Assembly (NCBI RefSeq): GCF_019343475.1
Contig: NZ_CP072453.1
Coordinates: forward strand, 3,658,001-3,722,000
Length of the DNA: 64,000 nt
From: Providencia sp. R33
GTDB lineage: Bacteria > Pseudomonadota > Gammaproteobacteria > Enterobacterales > Enterobacteriaceae
Direction: 5' to 3'
This document shows, piece after piece, positions 34,812 through 44,299 of the stretch. The notes under the pieces are model-generated. The model was not told where the DNA came from. It ran no database searches and was given only the letters and a program-made list of their open reading frames with translations. Within the stretch, counting starts at the first letter, position 1, and the number at the start of each line of letters is the position of its first letter. The position numbers and the translations under genes are program-made.

Positions 34812-35755
34812 TTCTGACTCTCCCCTTCTTTTGATTTGGAAGTATCATCAGATGACATTGCGTTATGCAAATCTTCTAAAGCTTCTTCTTCATCTTTTTT
34901 GGAGACGCGGTTTGGACCAATACCCACATAGTGGAAGATGGCCGCTGCAAATGTTGCAGCAAAACCAACCGCAGCTAATGGCTTCCAGATACCTTTCCAG
35001 AAAGTGACTGTTGGGCTGATTGTCGGGTTTTCCGGCAATCCGTGATACAACTGAGGTTTATCTGCATGGTGCAAGACGTACATCACGTGCGTACCACCAA
35101 CACCCGCGGGGTCGTATAAACCTGCATTTGCATAACCACGAGTTTTCAGCTCTTCAACACGCTCACCCGCCATGCCAATCATGTCTTCTTTAGTACCGAA
35201 GTGAATAGCACCCGTTGGGCATGTTTTCACACACGCAGGTTCTTGACCCACTTCAACACGGTCAACACACAGCGTACATTTGTATGCACGGTTATCTTCT
35301 GGATTGATACGTGGTACATCAAACGGGCAACCCGCGATGCAGTAACCACAACCAATACAGTGCTCTGATTGGAAATCAACGATACCGTTTTTGTACTGAA
35401 CAATCGCGCCTTCTGAAGGACACGCCTTCAAACAACCCGGGTCAGCACAGTGCATACAGCCATCTTTACGAATTAGCCATTCGAATTTATCGTTCTCTTC
35501 AACTTCAGAAAAACGCATTACCGTCCATGACTTCGCGGTTAAATCCGTTGGGTTGTCATACACCCCAACGTTGGTGCCGATTTTGTCACGGATATCGTTC
35601 CATTCGGAACACGCGACCTGACAGGCTTTACAGCCGATACAGGTCGTTACGTCGATAAGCTTTGCGACTTCTTCCTTATAATCCCGCACCTGAGGCGCGG
35701 GAGTCAGGGAATTGGTGGCAGAGCGACGAATAATGTCCTGAGATTGCATTGACAT
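34808..35755 (-). CDS. fdoH: Formate dehydrogenase-O iron-sulfur subunit
   Basis: A 315-residue electron-transfer subunit with four [4Fe-4S] Cys clusters: CIGCKACQVAC, CMHCADPGCLKAC, CIGCGYCIAGCPF and CTLCVDRVEVGQEPACVKTCP. One C-terminal membrane helix (about residues 255-278) anchors it. It lies 11 bases after fdoG and overlaps fdoI, so the three are one operon. The tail is 15 residues longer than in E. coli and rich in Ser, Glu and Lys. Confidence 0.97.
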   Translation of the reverse strand: MSMQSQDIIRRSATNSLTPAPQVRDYKEEVAKLIDVTTCIGCKACQVACSEWNDIRDKIGTNVGVYDNPTDLTAKSWTVMRFSEVEENDKFEWLIRKDGCMHCADPGCLKACPSEGAIVQYKNGIVDFQSEHCIGCGYCIAGCPFDVPRINPEDNRAYKCTLCVDRVEVGQEPACVKTCPTGAIHFGTKEDMIGMAGERVEELKTRGYANAGLYDPAGVGGTHVMYVLHHADKPQLYHGLPENPTISPTVTFWKGIWKPLAAVGFAATFAAAIFHYVGIGPNRVSKKDEEEALEDLHNAMSSDDTSKSKEGESQK

Positions 35756-35766
35756 AATTTATCTCC

Positions 35767-38700
35767 TTACACCTTTTCCACGTTAACAAGGAATGATTTA
35801 AATTCCGGTGTTTGTGTATTCGCATCACCCACATACGGTGTTAGGGTGTTCGCAATAAAGCCTTTCACAGCCAAACCCTCAAAGCCCCAGTGAATTGGAA
35901 TACCGATGGTATCGATATCTTTTCCAGCCACTTTCAGCGTATGAATACGTTTGGTGACCACCGCTTTCGCTTTAATGTAGCCACGTTTAGAGCTCACTTT
36001 CACCGTATCACCTTGCTCGATGCCTTTTTCTTTCGCCAAGCGCTCACCAATTTCGATAAACTGCTGTGGCTGAATGATGGCATTCAACAGGGCGTGTTTT
36101 GTCCAATAGTGGAAATGTTCTGTTAAGCGATAAGTCGTTCCCACATAAGGGAATTCTGTCGCTTTACCCATTTGCGCCCAGTCGTCTTTAAACACACGAG
36201 CCGCAGGGTTAGACACCACATTTGGATGCAGTGGGTTAGTATCCAGCGGCGTTTCGATAGGTTCGTAGTGCTCTGGGAATGGACCTTCGGCCATTTTATC
36301 CAGTGCAAACAGACGTCCCATACCTTCAGGCTGCATGATAAATGGACCAACACCACTTCCCGGAGGCGCATTGCTATAGTCAGGAATATCCATCCCTGTC
36401 CATTTGCTGCCATCCCACTCAAGGATTTGACGTTTCGGATCCCACGGTTTACCCATTGGGTCTGCCGATGCACGGTTATAAATGACGCGACGGTTCAAAG
36501 GCCATGCCCATGCCCAACCTAATGTGTTACCCAGACCTGTTGGGTCAGAGTTATCACGGTTAGCCATTTGGTTACCTTTCGGTGTCCAGCTACCAGCGAA
36601 AATCCAGCAACCACTCGCCGTTGAACCATCGTCACGCAACTGGGCAAACGAGCTCAGCAATTCACCTTTCTTCACAATGACGTTGCCGTCAGCGTCTTTC
36701 AGGTCAACTAGTGCGTAGCCATTGTTTTCACGTGCCACTTCTTCCGGTGTTGGGTTATCACTATCTAAATAATCCCATGTCATGCTCAGTACTTGTTCAG
36801 GTACTGCGCCACCTTCTTTTTCATACATTTGGCGTAAACGGTGGAAAATACCCGACAGGATTTCACCATCACTGATGGCTTCACCCGGTGCATCTGCACC
36901 TTTCCAGTGCCATTGTAACCAGCGCGCTGAGTTAACAATCGAACCATTTTCTTCCGCGAAACAGCATGAAGGCAGACGGAATACTGTCGTTTGAATTTCC
37001 GCTGGATTCACATCATTCATTTCACCGTGGTTTTGCCAGAAATTCGACGTTTCAGTATTCAGCGGGTCAATGGTGATCAAGTATTTCAGTTTTGACAGCG
37101 ACTTAACCACTTTATTTTTATTCGGGAATGATGCTAACGGGTTAAAGCCTTGGCAGATATAGCCATTCACTTCGCCCTTATCCATCATCTCGAAATAACG
37201 CAGTACGTCGTAGCCTTGGTCCCACTTAGGCAGGTAATCAAAGCCCCAGCTATTTTCTTTCTGCGCTTTATCACCGTAGAACGTTTTCATCATACTGACG
37301 AAAAATTTCGGGTAGTTGCCCCAGTAGTTCACTTGGCCTGCAACTGTTGCTTTCGGCGTATTGGCTGCTAAATAGGTTTCTAACGTGGTTTGTTTTTCTG
37401 ACGGCAGTGTCAGATAACCCGGTAAGCTTTGAGATAGCAAACCTAAGTCCGTTAAACCTTGAATATTCGAGTGACCACGCAGTGCGTTAACACCACCACC
37501 CAGCATTCCCATGTTACCTAACAGCAATTGGATCATCGCCATCGTACGGATGTTTTGCGCACCCACCGTATGTTGAGTCCAACCTAACGCATATAAGAAC
37601 GACGCTGTTTTATCTTTTACGCTGGTTTCTGCAAGGTATTCACAGACTTGTAAGAAGTCTTTGATTGGCGTACCGCAGATGTTATTCACCACTTCTGGCG
37701 TATAACGGCTAACGTGTTCCTTTAATAAGTTCAGTACACAACGTGGGTGTTTCAGAGTTGGATCACGCAGCGCAAGGCCGTTTTCGTCCATCTCATAGTT
37801 CCACGTGGTTTTATCGTATTGGCGTTTTTCTTCGTTATAACCCGTGAACAGGCCATCATCGAAACCAAAGTCTTCACGGATAACTAAACTCGCATTGGTA
37901 TACGCTTCCACGTATTCACGCTGAATTTTTTCATTATCCAGTAAGTATTTGATAACACCTGATAAGAACGCAATATCAGTACCAGAACGGATAGGCGTGT
38001 AAAAATCCGCCACTGCCGCAGTACGGGTAAAGCGTGGGTCAATCACGATTAATTTGGCTTTGTTATGGATTTTAGCTTCCATCGCCCAGCGGAAACCGAC
38101 TGGATGCGCTTCTGCCGCATTACCACCCATAACAACGATTAGGTTTGCATTTTTAATGTCAACCCAATGGTTGGTCATCGCACCGCGACCAAATGTTGGA
38201 GCAAGACTTGCTACCGTTGGTCCGTGTCAGACACGCGCTTGGTTATCTACGGCAAGCATGCCGAGAGCGCGGGTAAATTTTTGTGTAACAAAACCGCTTT
38301 CATTGCTTCCTGCTGATGCACACAGCATACCTGTGGTCAGCCAACGGTTAACGGTGACACCGTCTTTATTTTTCTCGATGTAGTTCGCATCGCGGTCTTC
38401 TTTCATCAACTTAGCGATACGATCAAATGCGTCGTTCCACGTGATACGTTTCCACTCATTTGTACCCGCTTCACGCACTTCTGGGTATTTCAGGCGGCTT
38501 TCACTGTGGATGAAATCGATAAGTCCAGCACCTTTCGGACAAAGTGCACCACGGTTTACCGGATGATCCGGGTCCCCTTCAATATGGAAAATGCTCTCTT
38601 TTGCATTTTTCGCGCCATCACCGAGGCTGTACATTAACAGCCCACAGCCGACAGAACAGTAGGTACAGGTATTTCTGGTTTCCTTCGCACGCAGTAATTT

Positions 38701-38814
38701 ATACTGGCGCGTTGACGCTAACGCGGTTGCAGGTGCAAAACCTAACGCCGCTGCCGTCGTACCTGCCATACCGCCAGCGCAGATCTTAAAGAACTGCCTT
38801 CTGCTGACTTGCAT
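35767..38814 (-). CDS. fdoG: Formate dehydrogenase-O major subunit, selenoprotein
   Basis: Periplasmic molybdopterin (MGD) catalytic subunit that oxidises formate to CO2. A single in-frame TGA at 38227-38229 encodes selenocysteine 196, the same position as in E. coli (QARV-U-HGPTVAS); annotators that treat it as stop see two ORFs. A Tat signal with SRRQFFK starts the protein, and the first [4Fe-4S] motif is CTYCSVGCGLLMYSLG. I chose the ATG at 38814 because GAGGAG lies just upstream, giving 1015 residues; an upstream ATG at 38841 would add nine residues before the Tat signal. Confidence 0.97.
38192..38229 (-). promoter_or_regulatory. SECIS element in fdoG
   Basis: Directly after the UGA the RNA can form GG-U-AGCAA-GUC-UUGCU-CC: a stem with a bulged U and a small apical loop containing G and U, the pattern SelB recognises in fdhF and fdoG mRNAs of E. 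coli. Confidence 0.85.
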
Positions 38815-38987
38815 GGGGATCTCCTCATTTACATTGCTCATGTTTACCTAACGTCAATTGCGATAATCAGGTAAACTGTTCTTATTCAACGTCTTCCTTA
38901 CGTCCCGGGTTCATTGCCCGGCAAATGGTGTAAATTCTTTTTACCCATAATTAATATTATGTATCATTAATGCTAGGAATTCATCTA

Positions 38988-39818
38988 ATGTATGAAACAA
39001 ATACTACAAATGACTCCAAAATCACCAAAATGATTGGCTTAAATAGCACAATTGTGCAACAAAAAAGCAACCTCAACTCACCAGTAAAAGATTACGTTGC
39101 AGAAGAATATCCTGTTGCATTAGTGTTCAATGGCATTTCCCATGTGGTAATGATGGCAACCCCAAAAGATCTTGAGGATTTCGCTGTCGGATTTTCTCTT
39201 TCCGAGGGAATAATACAGTCCAGTGATGAAATTCGCGGAATTGATATCGTTGAAGGCTGCAATCGGGGAATTGAAGTTCACGTGGAATTATCCAGCCGCC
39301 GCTTCATGGAGCTCAAAGAACGTCGCCGTAATTTAGCGGGTCGCACAGGCTGTGGTATTTGTGGTACAGAGCAACTTGATGAGATTTTTAAACCTATCGC
39401 ACCACTACCTTTTACCCAAACTTTTTCTTTATCGCACCTCGATAATGCCCTACATGAACTGAAAAAAGTGCAAGAAATTGGCGCACTGACAGGTTGCACC
39501 CATGCCGCCGCATGGATATCCCCAGAAGGCCAATTAGTCGGTGGATGTGAAGATGTTGGCCGCCATGTCGCCCTTGATAAACTTTTGGGAATGAAAAGCC
39601 GCCATCAATGGCAGCAGGGTGCAGTATTAGTTTCCAGCCGAGCCAGTTATGAGATGGTGCAAAAAGCCGCAAGCTGCGGTGCAGAAATTCTGTTTGCCGT
39701 TTCCGCTGCTACCGCACTTGCCATCGAAGTCGCAGAAAAAGCCAACCTAACGTTAGTCGGTTTTTGCCGCCAAGGGAAAGCCACAGTGTTTACCCATGGC
39801 TGCCGTATTACGGATTAA
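38988..39818 (+). CDS. fdhD: Formate dehydrogenase sulfurtransferase FdhD
   Basis: Transfers sulfur from IscS to the molybdenum cofactor of formate dehydrogenase, which is needed for its activity. The 276-residue protein has VALVFNGISHVVMMATP, GFSLSEGII, the redox-active CxxC in GRTGCGICGTEQLD, and GCTHAAAW. I start at the ATG at 38988, since AGGA lies eight bases upstream; the ATG at 38970 lacks a ribosome site. It is divergent from fdoG, the usual arrangement. Confidence 0.95.
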   Translation: MYETNTTNDSKITKMIGLNSTIVQQKSNLNSPVKDYVAEEYPVALVFNGISHVVMMATPKDLEDFAVGFSLSEGIIQSSDEIRGIDIVEGCNRGIEVHVELSSRRFMELKERRRNLAGRTGCGICGTEQLDEIFKPIAPLPFTQTFSLSHLDNALHELKKVQEIGALTGCTHAAAWISPEGQLVGGCEDVGRHVALDKLLGMKSRHQWQQGAVLVSSRASYEMVQKAASCGAEILFAVSAATALAIEVAEKANLTLVGFCRQGKATVFTHGCRITD

Positions 39819-40594
39819 CATGTTGAGCCTGAAAGTGGGTGCAGCATCCACAGGTTAGGCTCGATATACTCACCTTGCTGGCGTTCCACATCAATAATAA
39901 CTGGCACCAATGCGTTAGGGACAATGTATTCACCAGACTGTGGAAAACGCATTCCTGTCCACATTTCCCAATTAGTGATTGAGCTTTGGATCACCATCGA
40001 ACGATAGACTGGACCTAAAATAGTCGCCCCTAATCGCCAATGTGTACGGATCCACGGGTCAAAAGGCTCCCCCTGCGCATTTTTCCACGCACAGTATGAG
40101 TCAAAATCCTGTAATGGATATCGGTGCTTCAATGTTGGCCGTACAGGGACGATAATCGCTTTTGCCCCGTATGCTTTTGCGGCTTGTTTTAATGCATTGA
40201 TCAATAAAGCGGGGATTTGATGGCCACGATATTGCGGGTCAACGGTTACAGATAACGCAGAAATATACGATTCACCACTGCCTTGATTTCCCATCGCAAA
40301 GTTGAAAATATCATCCCACCCCATCTCTGCCAGCTTAGTAAAATCATCATCTGACCATAAAAATGGTACGGAACGAATAATACCAATGACCTTTTCTTCG
40401 TCATTATCATTCACAGTAGCAATAAATTGAAACTGGCTATCTGGCTCACCATCAAGCCTTTCCCAATATTCATCACTAATGGCGGATTCGCTCATAAACT
40501 GTGGCCACAGTTTATCGAGAAATTGCTCGCATTCATTAAGAAGGTCAGGACGTTGTGCGTAACTGGATATGTTAATTAACATTTTTCTGCTCAT
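39815..40594 (-). CDS. GNAT-family acetyltransferase-like protein
   Basis: A 259-residue protein with a GNAT-type core: the acetyl-CoA site is likely in SALSVTVDPQYRGHQIPALLINALKQ (about residues 113-137). The C-terminal 120 residues are not recognised. The acceptor is unknown. It converges with fdhD and shares 4 bases with its end. An in-frame ATG four codons in is an alternative start. Confidence 0.7.
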   Translation of the reverse strand: MSRKMLINISSYAQRPDLLNECEQFLDKLWPQFMSESAISDEYWERLDGEPDSQFQFIATVNDNDEEKVIGIIRSVPFLWSDDDFTKLAEMGWDDIFNFAMGNQGSGESYISALSVTVDPQYRGHQIPALLINALKQAAKAYGAKAIIVPVRPTLKHRYPLQDFDSYCAWKNAQGEPFDPWIRTHWRLGATILGPVYRSMVIQSSITNWEMWTGMRFPQSGEYIVPNALVPVIIDVERQQGEYIEPNLWMLHPLSGSTC

Positions 40595-40654
40595 CCATTT
40601 TTATAGGTTATTTTATTAAGCGATGCATTATAGGGAAATATTAAATTACGGTAG

Positions 40655-42532
40655 TTATTCGGACCGTAAAGAGACTTTAACTAAAATATTTTTACTAGGT
40701 TCCCCTTGCCACGATTTTGCCTGTAACGGAATGATCCCTTCATAAACACAATTTTCTAATACAAGATGTGGGTTATCTTTAGGCAAATATTCCAATTCTA
40801 GCCGAGAGAATTTATTCTGGGAACTACATGCAGCAGCTGTATTCATTGAGTTCGAAGCGCACTCTGTTTGGCGAGAAGCTCTGAAATTAACAAGGACTTC
40901 ATCACCTAATGAATTCTTTAACAGCCCCTTTACCAGTGAGTATGCTTTTTCAGACCAGACCAAAGACAGAGGTCCCTGCCCGCGATACAAAGCAACAAAC
41001 CCATAATAATCGTTGCCATTTACCGTGTAGCTTGTCGTATTTTTTTTATCTTGGCTAAGGTTCAATACCAACACTTCAGCACTTTCGATATCAAATGGCA
41101 CCTCATAGGGGTCATAATGATCAAAAATCAGCCTAATAACATGGTTTTTAATGTTATGTGCATCATCAGATATTTTAAAAGTGAACCAACTTTTAGATAT
41201 ACCGTTTTTTTCAATAACAAAATCATAGAGTTTTAAGAAAACATCACCAGTGATATCACCTTGGAGGTGTCCTTGGTAATCCTCTTTGACTAAGCATGCT
41301 TTAAAGATAAGAGGAAATGTTTCATTTGTGATTAAATCGAGCGCCTCAACAGACACAGTTGAATAATTATCATGATTTTCTATTTTAACGGTATCGAAAG
41401 GCTGAATTCGGCTTCCTTCACTTAAAGATATTGGAATGAGTGTGTCGAATGAACTAATTGGCGTTAATTCGAGATTGGTTGATGCAATTTTTCCTAACCC
41501 AGTAATCGGGGTATTGCTCTTATCAATAAAATTGCCTAACTCAATATTCAGTTTTTGTGCCGAAACGCCAACATTGACACTCCCGCCCCCCCAATGTAAT
41601 CCAATTATCTGATTACTGACTCTTGATATAACAGGAGAACCTGATGACCCCCCTTGAGTATCAGCATTGTGAACTATTTTGTTGCCATTATTTTCAACGT
41701 TTAATATCTCAGCAAATTTGCCATTTTTTATATCGCCAATATACATTGGGCGTAATCCACCATCACCATATTGTGGAACATAAATATTCTCACCTTTAAC
41801 AGGATTATTATGGCTTAATGCAAGCCCACCAAATAATGCTTTTACATTAGAATTGACATAATCAAATTCATTTAATGTAAATAACGCATAGTCATTATCG
41901 CTAGAACTGATCCCTCGCTTTAATATTCTACCTGGCTTTAAACGAACCGGCTCAGTCACGGTAGATGTCGAACTACAAGTCTCATTAAACCAATTAAACC
42001 ATATTTCGCCATTGATTAAATTAAGGTCACTCTCAACAACATGGTTATTAGTGAGTACATGATTTTCACTGCCAATTAAGGAACAAGACCCCCATCCACC
42101 AATTCGCGCTGCCGCACTTGATAACGCATACTCAGCAATTGGGCTTCCTTCATGACACATATAAGGTTTTCGTTCGTCTTGGCCGATAATCACTCTTGAG
42201 TTATTATCGTGCTCAATCGAATCTAGGAAAAACGAAAAATCATGTTCTACATCAGTAAGTAACGGTAATCTAACTCGAATATTCACGCCGCTACTTGGGA
42301 TAGTCACTACCGTGTCATTTATCTGATAAAAATTTTCTCGTTGTATAACACTATCCCCGTATTCAAATTCAACATAACTATTTTGTGGCAGATGAATATT
42401 TGAGAAGTGCAATTTTAAAAAAGTCGAATGAGTACGTTCAACAAAAAAAGAGTGAATCTTTCCTTTAATATTATTTTTAATAACATCAATATTAATTTTC
42501 TCATTAAAATGTGCTAATTTATATACATCCAT
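40655..42532 (-). CDS. Trypsin-like serine protease without signal peptide
   Basis: A 625-residue protein with the chymotrypsin-fold catalytic triad: His164 (TNNHVV), Asp214 (DNDYALF) and Ser297 (GGSSGSP). Residues 1-120 form an unrecognised N-terminal domain and about 330-625 a beta-rich C-terminal part. No signal peptide or membrane segment is seen, so secretion would need another route or the protein is cytoplasmic. It starts at the ATG at 42532, after AGGGA. The gene is AT-rich with G-runs near the active site. Function unknown; a role in stress, defence or contact secretion is speculation. Confidence 0.8.
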   Translation of the reverse strand: MDVYKLAHFNEKINIDVIKNNIKGKIHSFFVERTHSTFLKLHFSNIHLPQNSYVEFEYGDSVIQRENFYQINDTVVTIPSSGVNIRVRLPLLTDVEHDFSFFLDSIEHDNNSRVIIGQDERKPYMCHEGSPIAEYALSSAAARIGGWGSCSLIGSENHVLTNNHVVESDLNLINGEIWFNWFNETCSSTSTVTEPVRLKPGRILKRGISSSDNDYALFTLNEFDYVNSNVKALFGGLALSHNNPVKGENIYVPQYGDGGLRPMYIGDIKNGKFAEILNVENNGNKIVHNADTQGGSSGSPVISRVSNQIIGLHWGGGSVNVGVSAQKLNIELGNFIDKSNTPITGLGKIASTNLELTPISSFDTLIPISLSEGSRIQPFDTVKIENHDNYSTVSVEALDLITNETFPLIFKACLVKEDYQGHLQGDITGDVFLKLYDFVIEKNGISKSWFTFKISDDAHNIKNHVIRLIFDHYDPYEVPFDIESAEVLVLNLSQDKKNTTSYTVNGNDYYGFVALYRGQGPLSLVWSEKAYSLVKGLLKNSLGDEVLVNFRASRQTECASNSMNTAAACSSQNKFSRLELEYLPKDNPHLVLENCVYEGIIPLQAKSWQGEPSKNILVKVSLRSE

Positions 42533-42728
42533 TATCAATCCCTTTCACTTAAAATAACAAAGATTATTAATAAATATTTTTATTTATTTCAAATTTAAAT
42601 TACGAAGCTAATTATAGATTTTTTATCCCAGCAAAAATAATATAAAAATTAACATTGCTATATATTATTTAATTAGAATACAAATAATAGAGTAAATAAC
42701 AATTTTAATGGTAGGTTAATATTAGAAA

Positions 42729-42744
42729 GTAAGTAATTACTTAC
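42729..42744. promoter_or_regulatory. 16-bp perfect palindrome upstream of the protease gene
   Basis: GTAAGTAATTACTTAC is a perfect palindrome in otherwise AT-rich sequence about 200 bases upstream of the protease ATG. It looks like a dimeric repressor operator, but no regulator gene is adjacent. Confidence 0.4.
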
Positions 42745-42776
42745 ATGAAATGCTTTATTCCGCTGTTTTTCAGCAA

Positions 42777-42810
42777 GGTATCAGCACGAGCTCAATAATA
42801 TGCTGATACC
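42777..42810 (-). terminator. Hairpin after mnmE
   Basis: GGTATCAGCA (42777-42786) pairs perfectly with TGCTGATACC (42801-42810) 13 bases after the mnmE stop. The T-run is poor. Confidence 0.6.
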
Positions 42811-42823
42811 CTCTCGGATTTAA

Positions 42824-44188
42824 CTATTTGCCAATACAGAAACTGGAGAAAATACGCCCTAATAGGTCGTCAGAGGTAAACTCACCCGTGATCTCACTCA
42901 GCTCTTGTTGAGCTAAACGTAATTCTTCTGCCAATAACTCACCGGAGCGAGCATTCACTAACTGGTCATAGCCCTGTTCTAGGTGAATGGCCGCCGCATT
43001 CAGTGCTTGTAAATGACGACTACGCGCAAGGAACCCACCTTCCGTATTGCTGTTAAACCCAATGGTTTCTTTCAGGTGATCGCGCAGCAAATCAATCCCT
43101 TTTTCTTCACGGGCAGACAAACGAATTAATGGGTAACGGGTATCATTGATAAACTCTACTGGCTCACCCGTCATATCGGCTTTATTGCGGATAACCGTAA
43201 CAGGTAATTCATCAGGTAAGCGCGCCATAAATTCAGGCCAAATCTCTTGCGGCTCCGTAGCGTTGGTAGTGGTGCTATCCACCATAAACAACACGTGGTC
43301 AGCTTGCTCAATTTCTTTCCACGCCCGTTCGATACCAATACGCTCAACTTCATCACTTGCTTCACGTAACCCTGCGGTATCAATGATATGCAGTGGCATC
43401 CCATCGATATGAATATGTTCACGTAAGACATCACGGGTCGTTCCTGCAATATCAGTGACAATTGCCGCTTCACGCCCCGCTAATGCATTCAATAAGCTCG
43501 ATTTACCTGCATTTGGGCGGCCAGCAATCACCACTTTCATCCCTTCACGCAACAAACTGCCTTGGCGAGCTTGGGAGCGAACCTGTTCTAAGTCTGCCAC
43601 CACTTCATTAAGTTTGGCTTCAATTTTACCATCAGATAAGAAATCAATTTCTTCATCAGGGAAATCGATGGCGGCTTCCACATAGATCCGCAAGTGAGTG
43701 AGTGCTTCCACCAATTGATGAATATGGGAAGAAAACGCACCTTGCAGAGAATTCATTGCCGAACGCGCTGCCTGTTCTGAGCTCGCATCAATTAAATCGG
43801 CGATAGCTTCTGCTTGGGCTAAGTCGAGCTTGTCATTTAAAAATGCACGCTCAGAGAACTCCCCAGGATTCGCGATACGAATACCTTCAATAGCAAGAAT
43901 TCGTCTTAATAATAGGTCAAGAATAACAGGACCACCATGCCCTTGTAACTCAAGGACATCTTCCCCAGTAAACGAATTTGGGCCAGGAAAATAAATGGCA
44001 ATACCTTGGTCAAGTACAGCCCCTTCCACATCACGAAAAGGGAGGTAATCCGCATAACGTGGCTTAGGGAGTTTCCCGAGAACCGTTTCGGCAACTAATG
44101 CCGCTTTCGGGCCAGATACACGTAAAATACCGACACCACCACGACCGGGAGGTGTTGCCTGTGCGATGATAGTATCGTTAATCAGCAT
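42824..44188 (-). CDS. mnmE: tRNA modification GTPase MnmE (TrmE)
   Basis: With MnmG it installs 5-carboxymethylaminomethyl groups on wobble U34 of certain tRNAs. From the ATG at 44188 (MLINDTIIAQATPPGRGG) it has 454 residues, as in E. coli. The G domain has GRPNAGKSSLLNAL, DIAGTTRD, DTAGLRE and NKAD, and the protein ends with the catalytic CIGK. The longer frame to 44287 runs through a terminator and is not used. Confidence 0.97.
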   Translation of the reverse strand: MLINDTIIAQATPPGRGGVGILRVSGPKAALVAETVLGKLPKPRYADYLPFRDVEGAVLDQGIAIYFPGPNSFTGEDVLELQGHGGPVILDLLLRRILAIEGIRIANPGEFSERAFLNDKLDLAQAEAIADLIDASSEQAARSAMNSLQGAFSSHIHQLVEALTHLRIYVEAAIDFPDEEIDFLSDGKIEAKLNEVVADLEQVRSQARQGSLLREGMKVVIAGRPNAGKSSLLNALAGREAAIVTDIAGTTRDVLREHIHIDGMPLHIIDTAGLREASDEVERIGIERAWKEIEQADHVLFMVDSTTTNATEPQEIWPEFMARLPDELPVTVIRNKADMTGEPVEFINDTRYPLIRLSAREEKGIDLLRDHLKETIGFNSNTEGGFLARSRHLQALNAAAIHLEQGYDQLVNARSGELLAEELRLAQQELSEITGEFTSDDLLGRIFSSFCIGK

Positions 44189-44210
44189 GATGTTTCTCTG
44201 TCTCTGCGTA

Positions 44211-44245
44211 AAAAAATTGAGGCGCTCCGAAGTGGAACGCCTCAA
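44211..44245 (-). terminator. Terminator between yidC and mnmE
   Basis: On the minus strand a GAGGCG/CGCCTC stem, extended by TT/AA, is followed by seven T. It separates mnmE from the rpmH-rnpA-yidD-yidC transcript and may be read through. Confidence 0.8.
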
Positions 44246-44299
44246 TGTTACTATAGAATCTGGCTTTGTGAAGCCTTCTAAACTCAATGAGAATTTAGA

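Noticed and set aside
38178..38227. fdoG as a frameshifted or broken pseudogene
   Set aside because: The two frames are in the same register and are separated by one TGA at the known selenocysteine position, followed by a SECIS-like hairpin.
44188..44287. N-terminally extended MnmE
   Set aside because: The extra 33 codons span a terminator hairpin and are not found in the family; the internal ATG gives the standard 454 residues.
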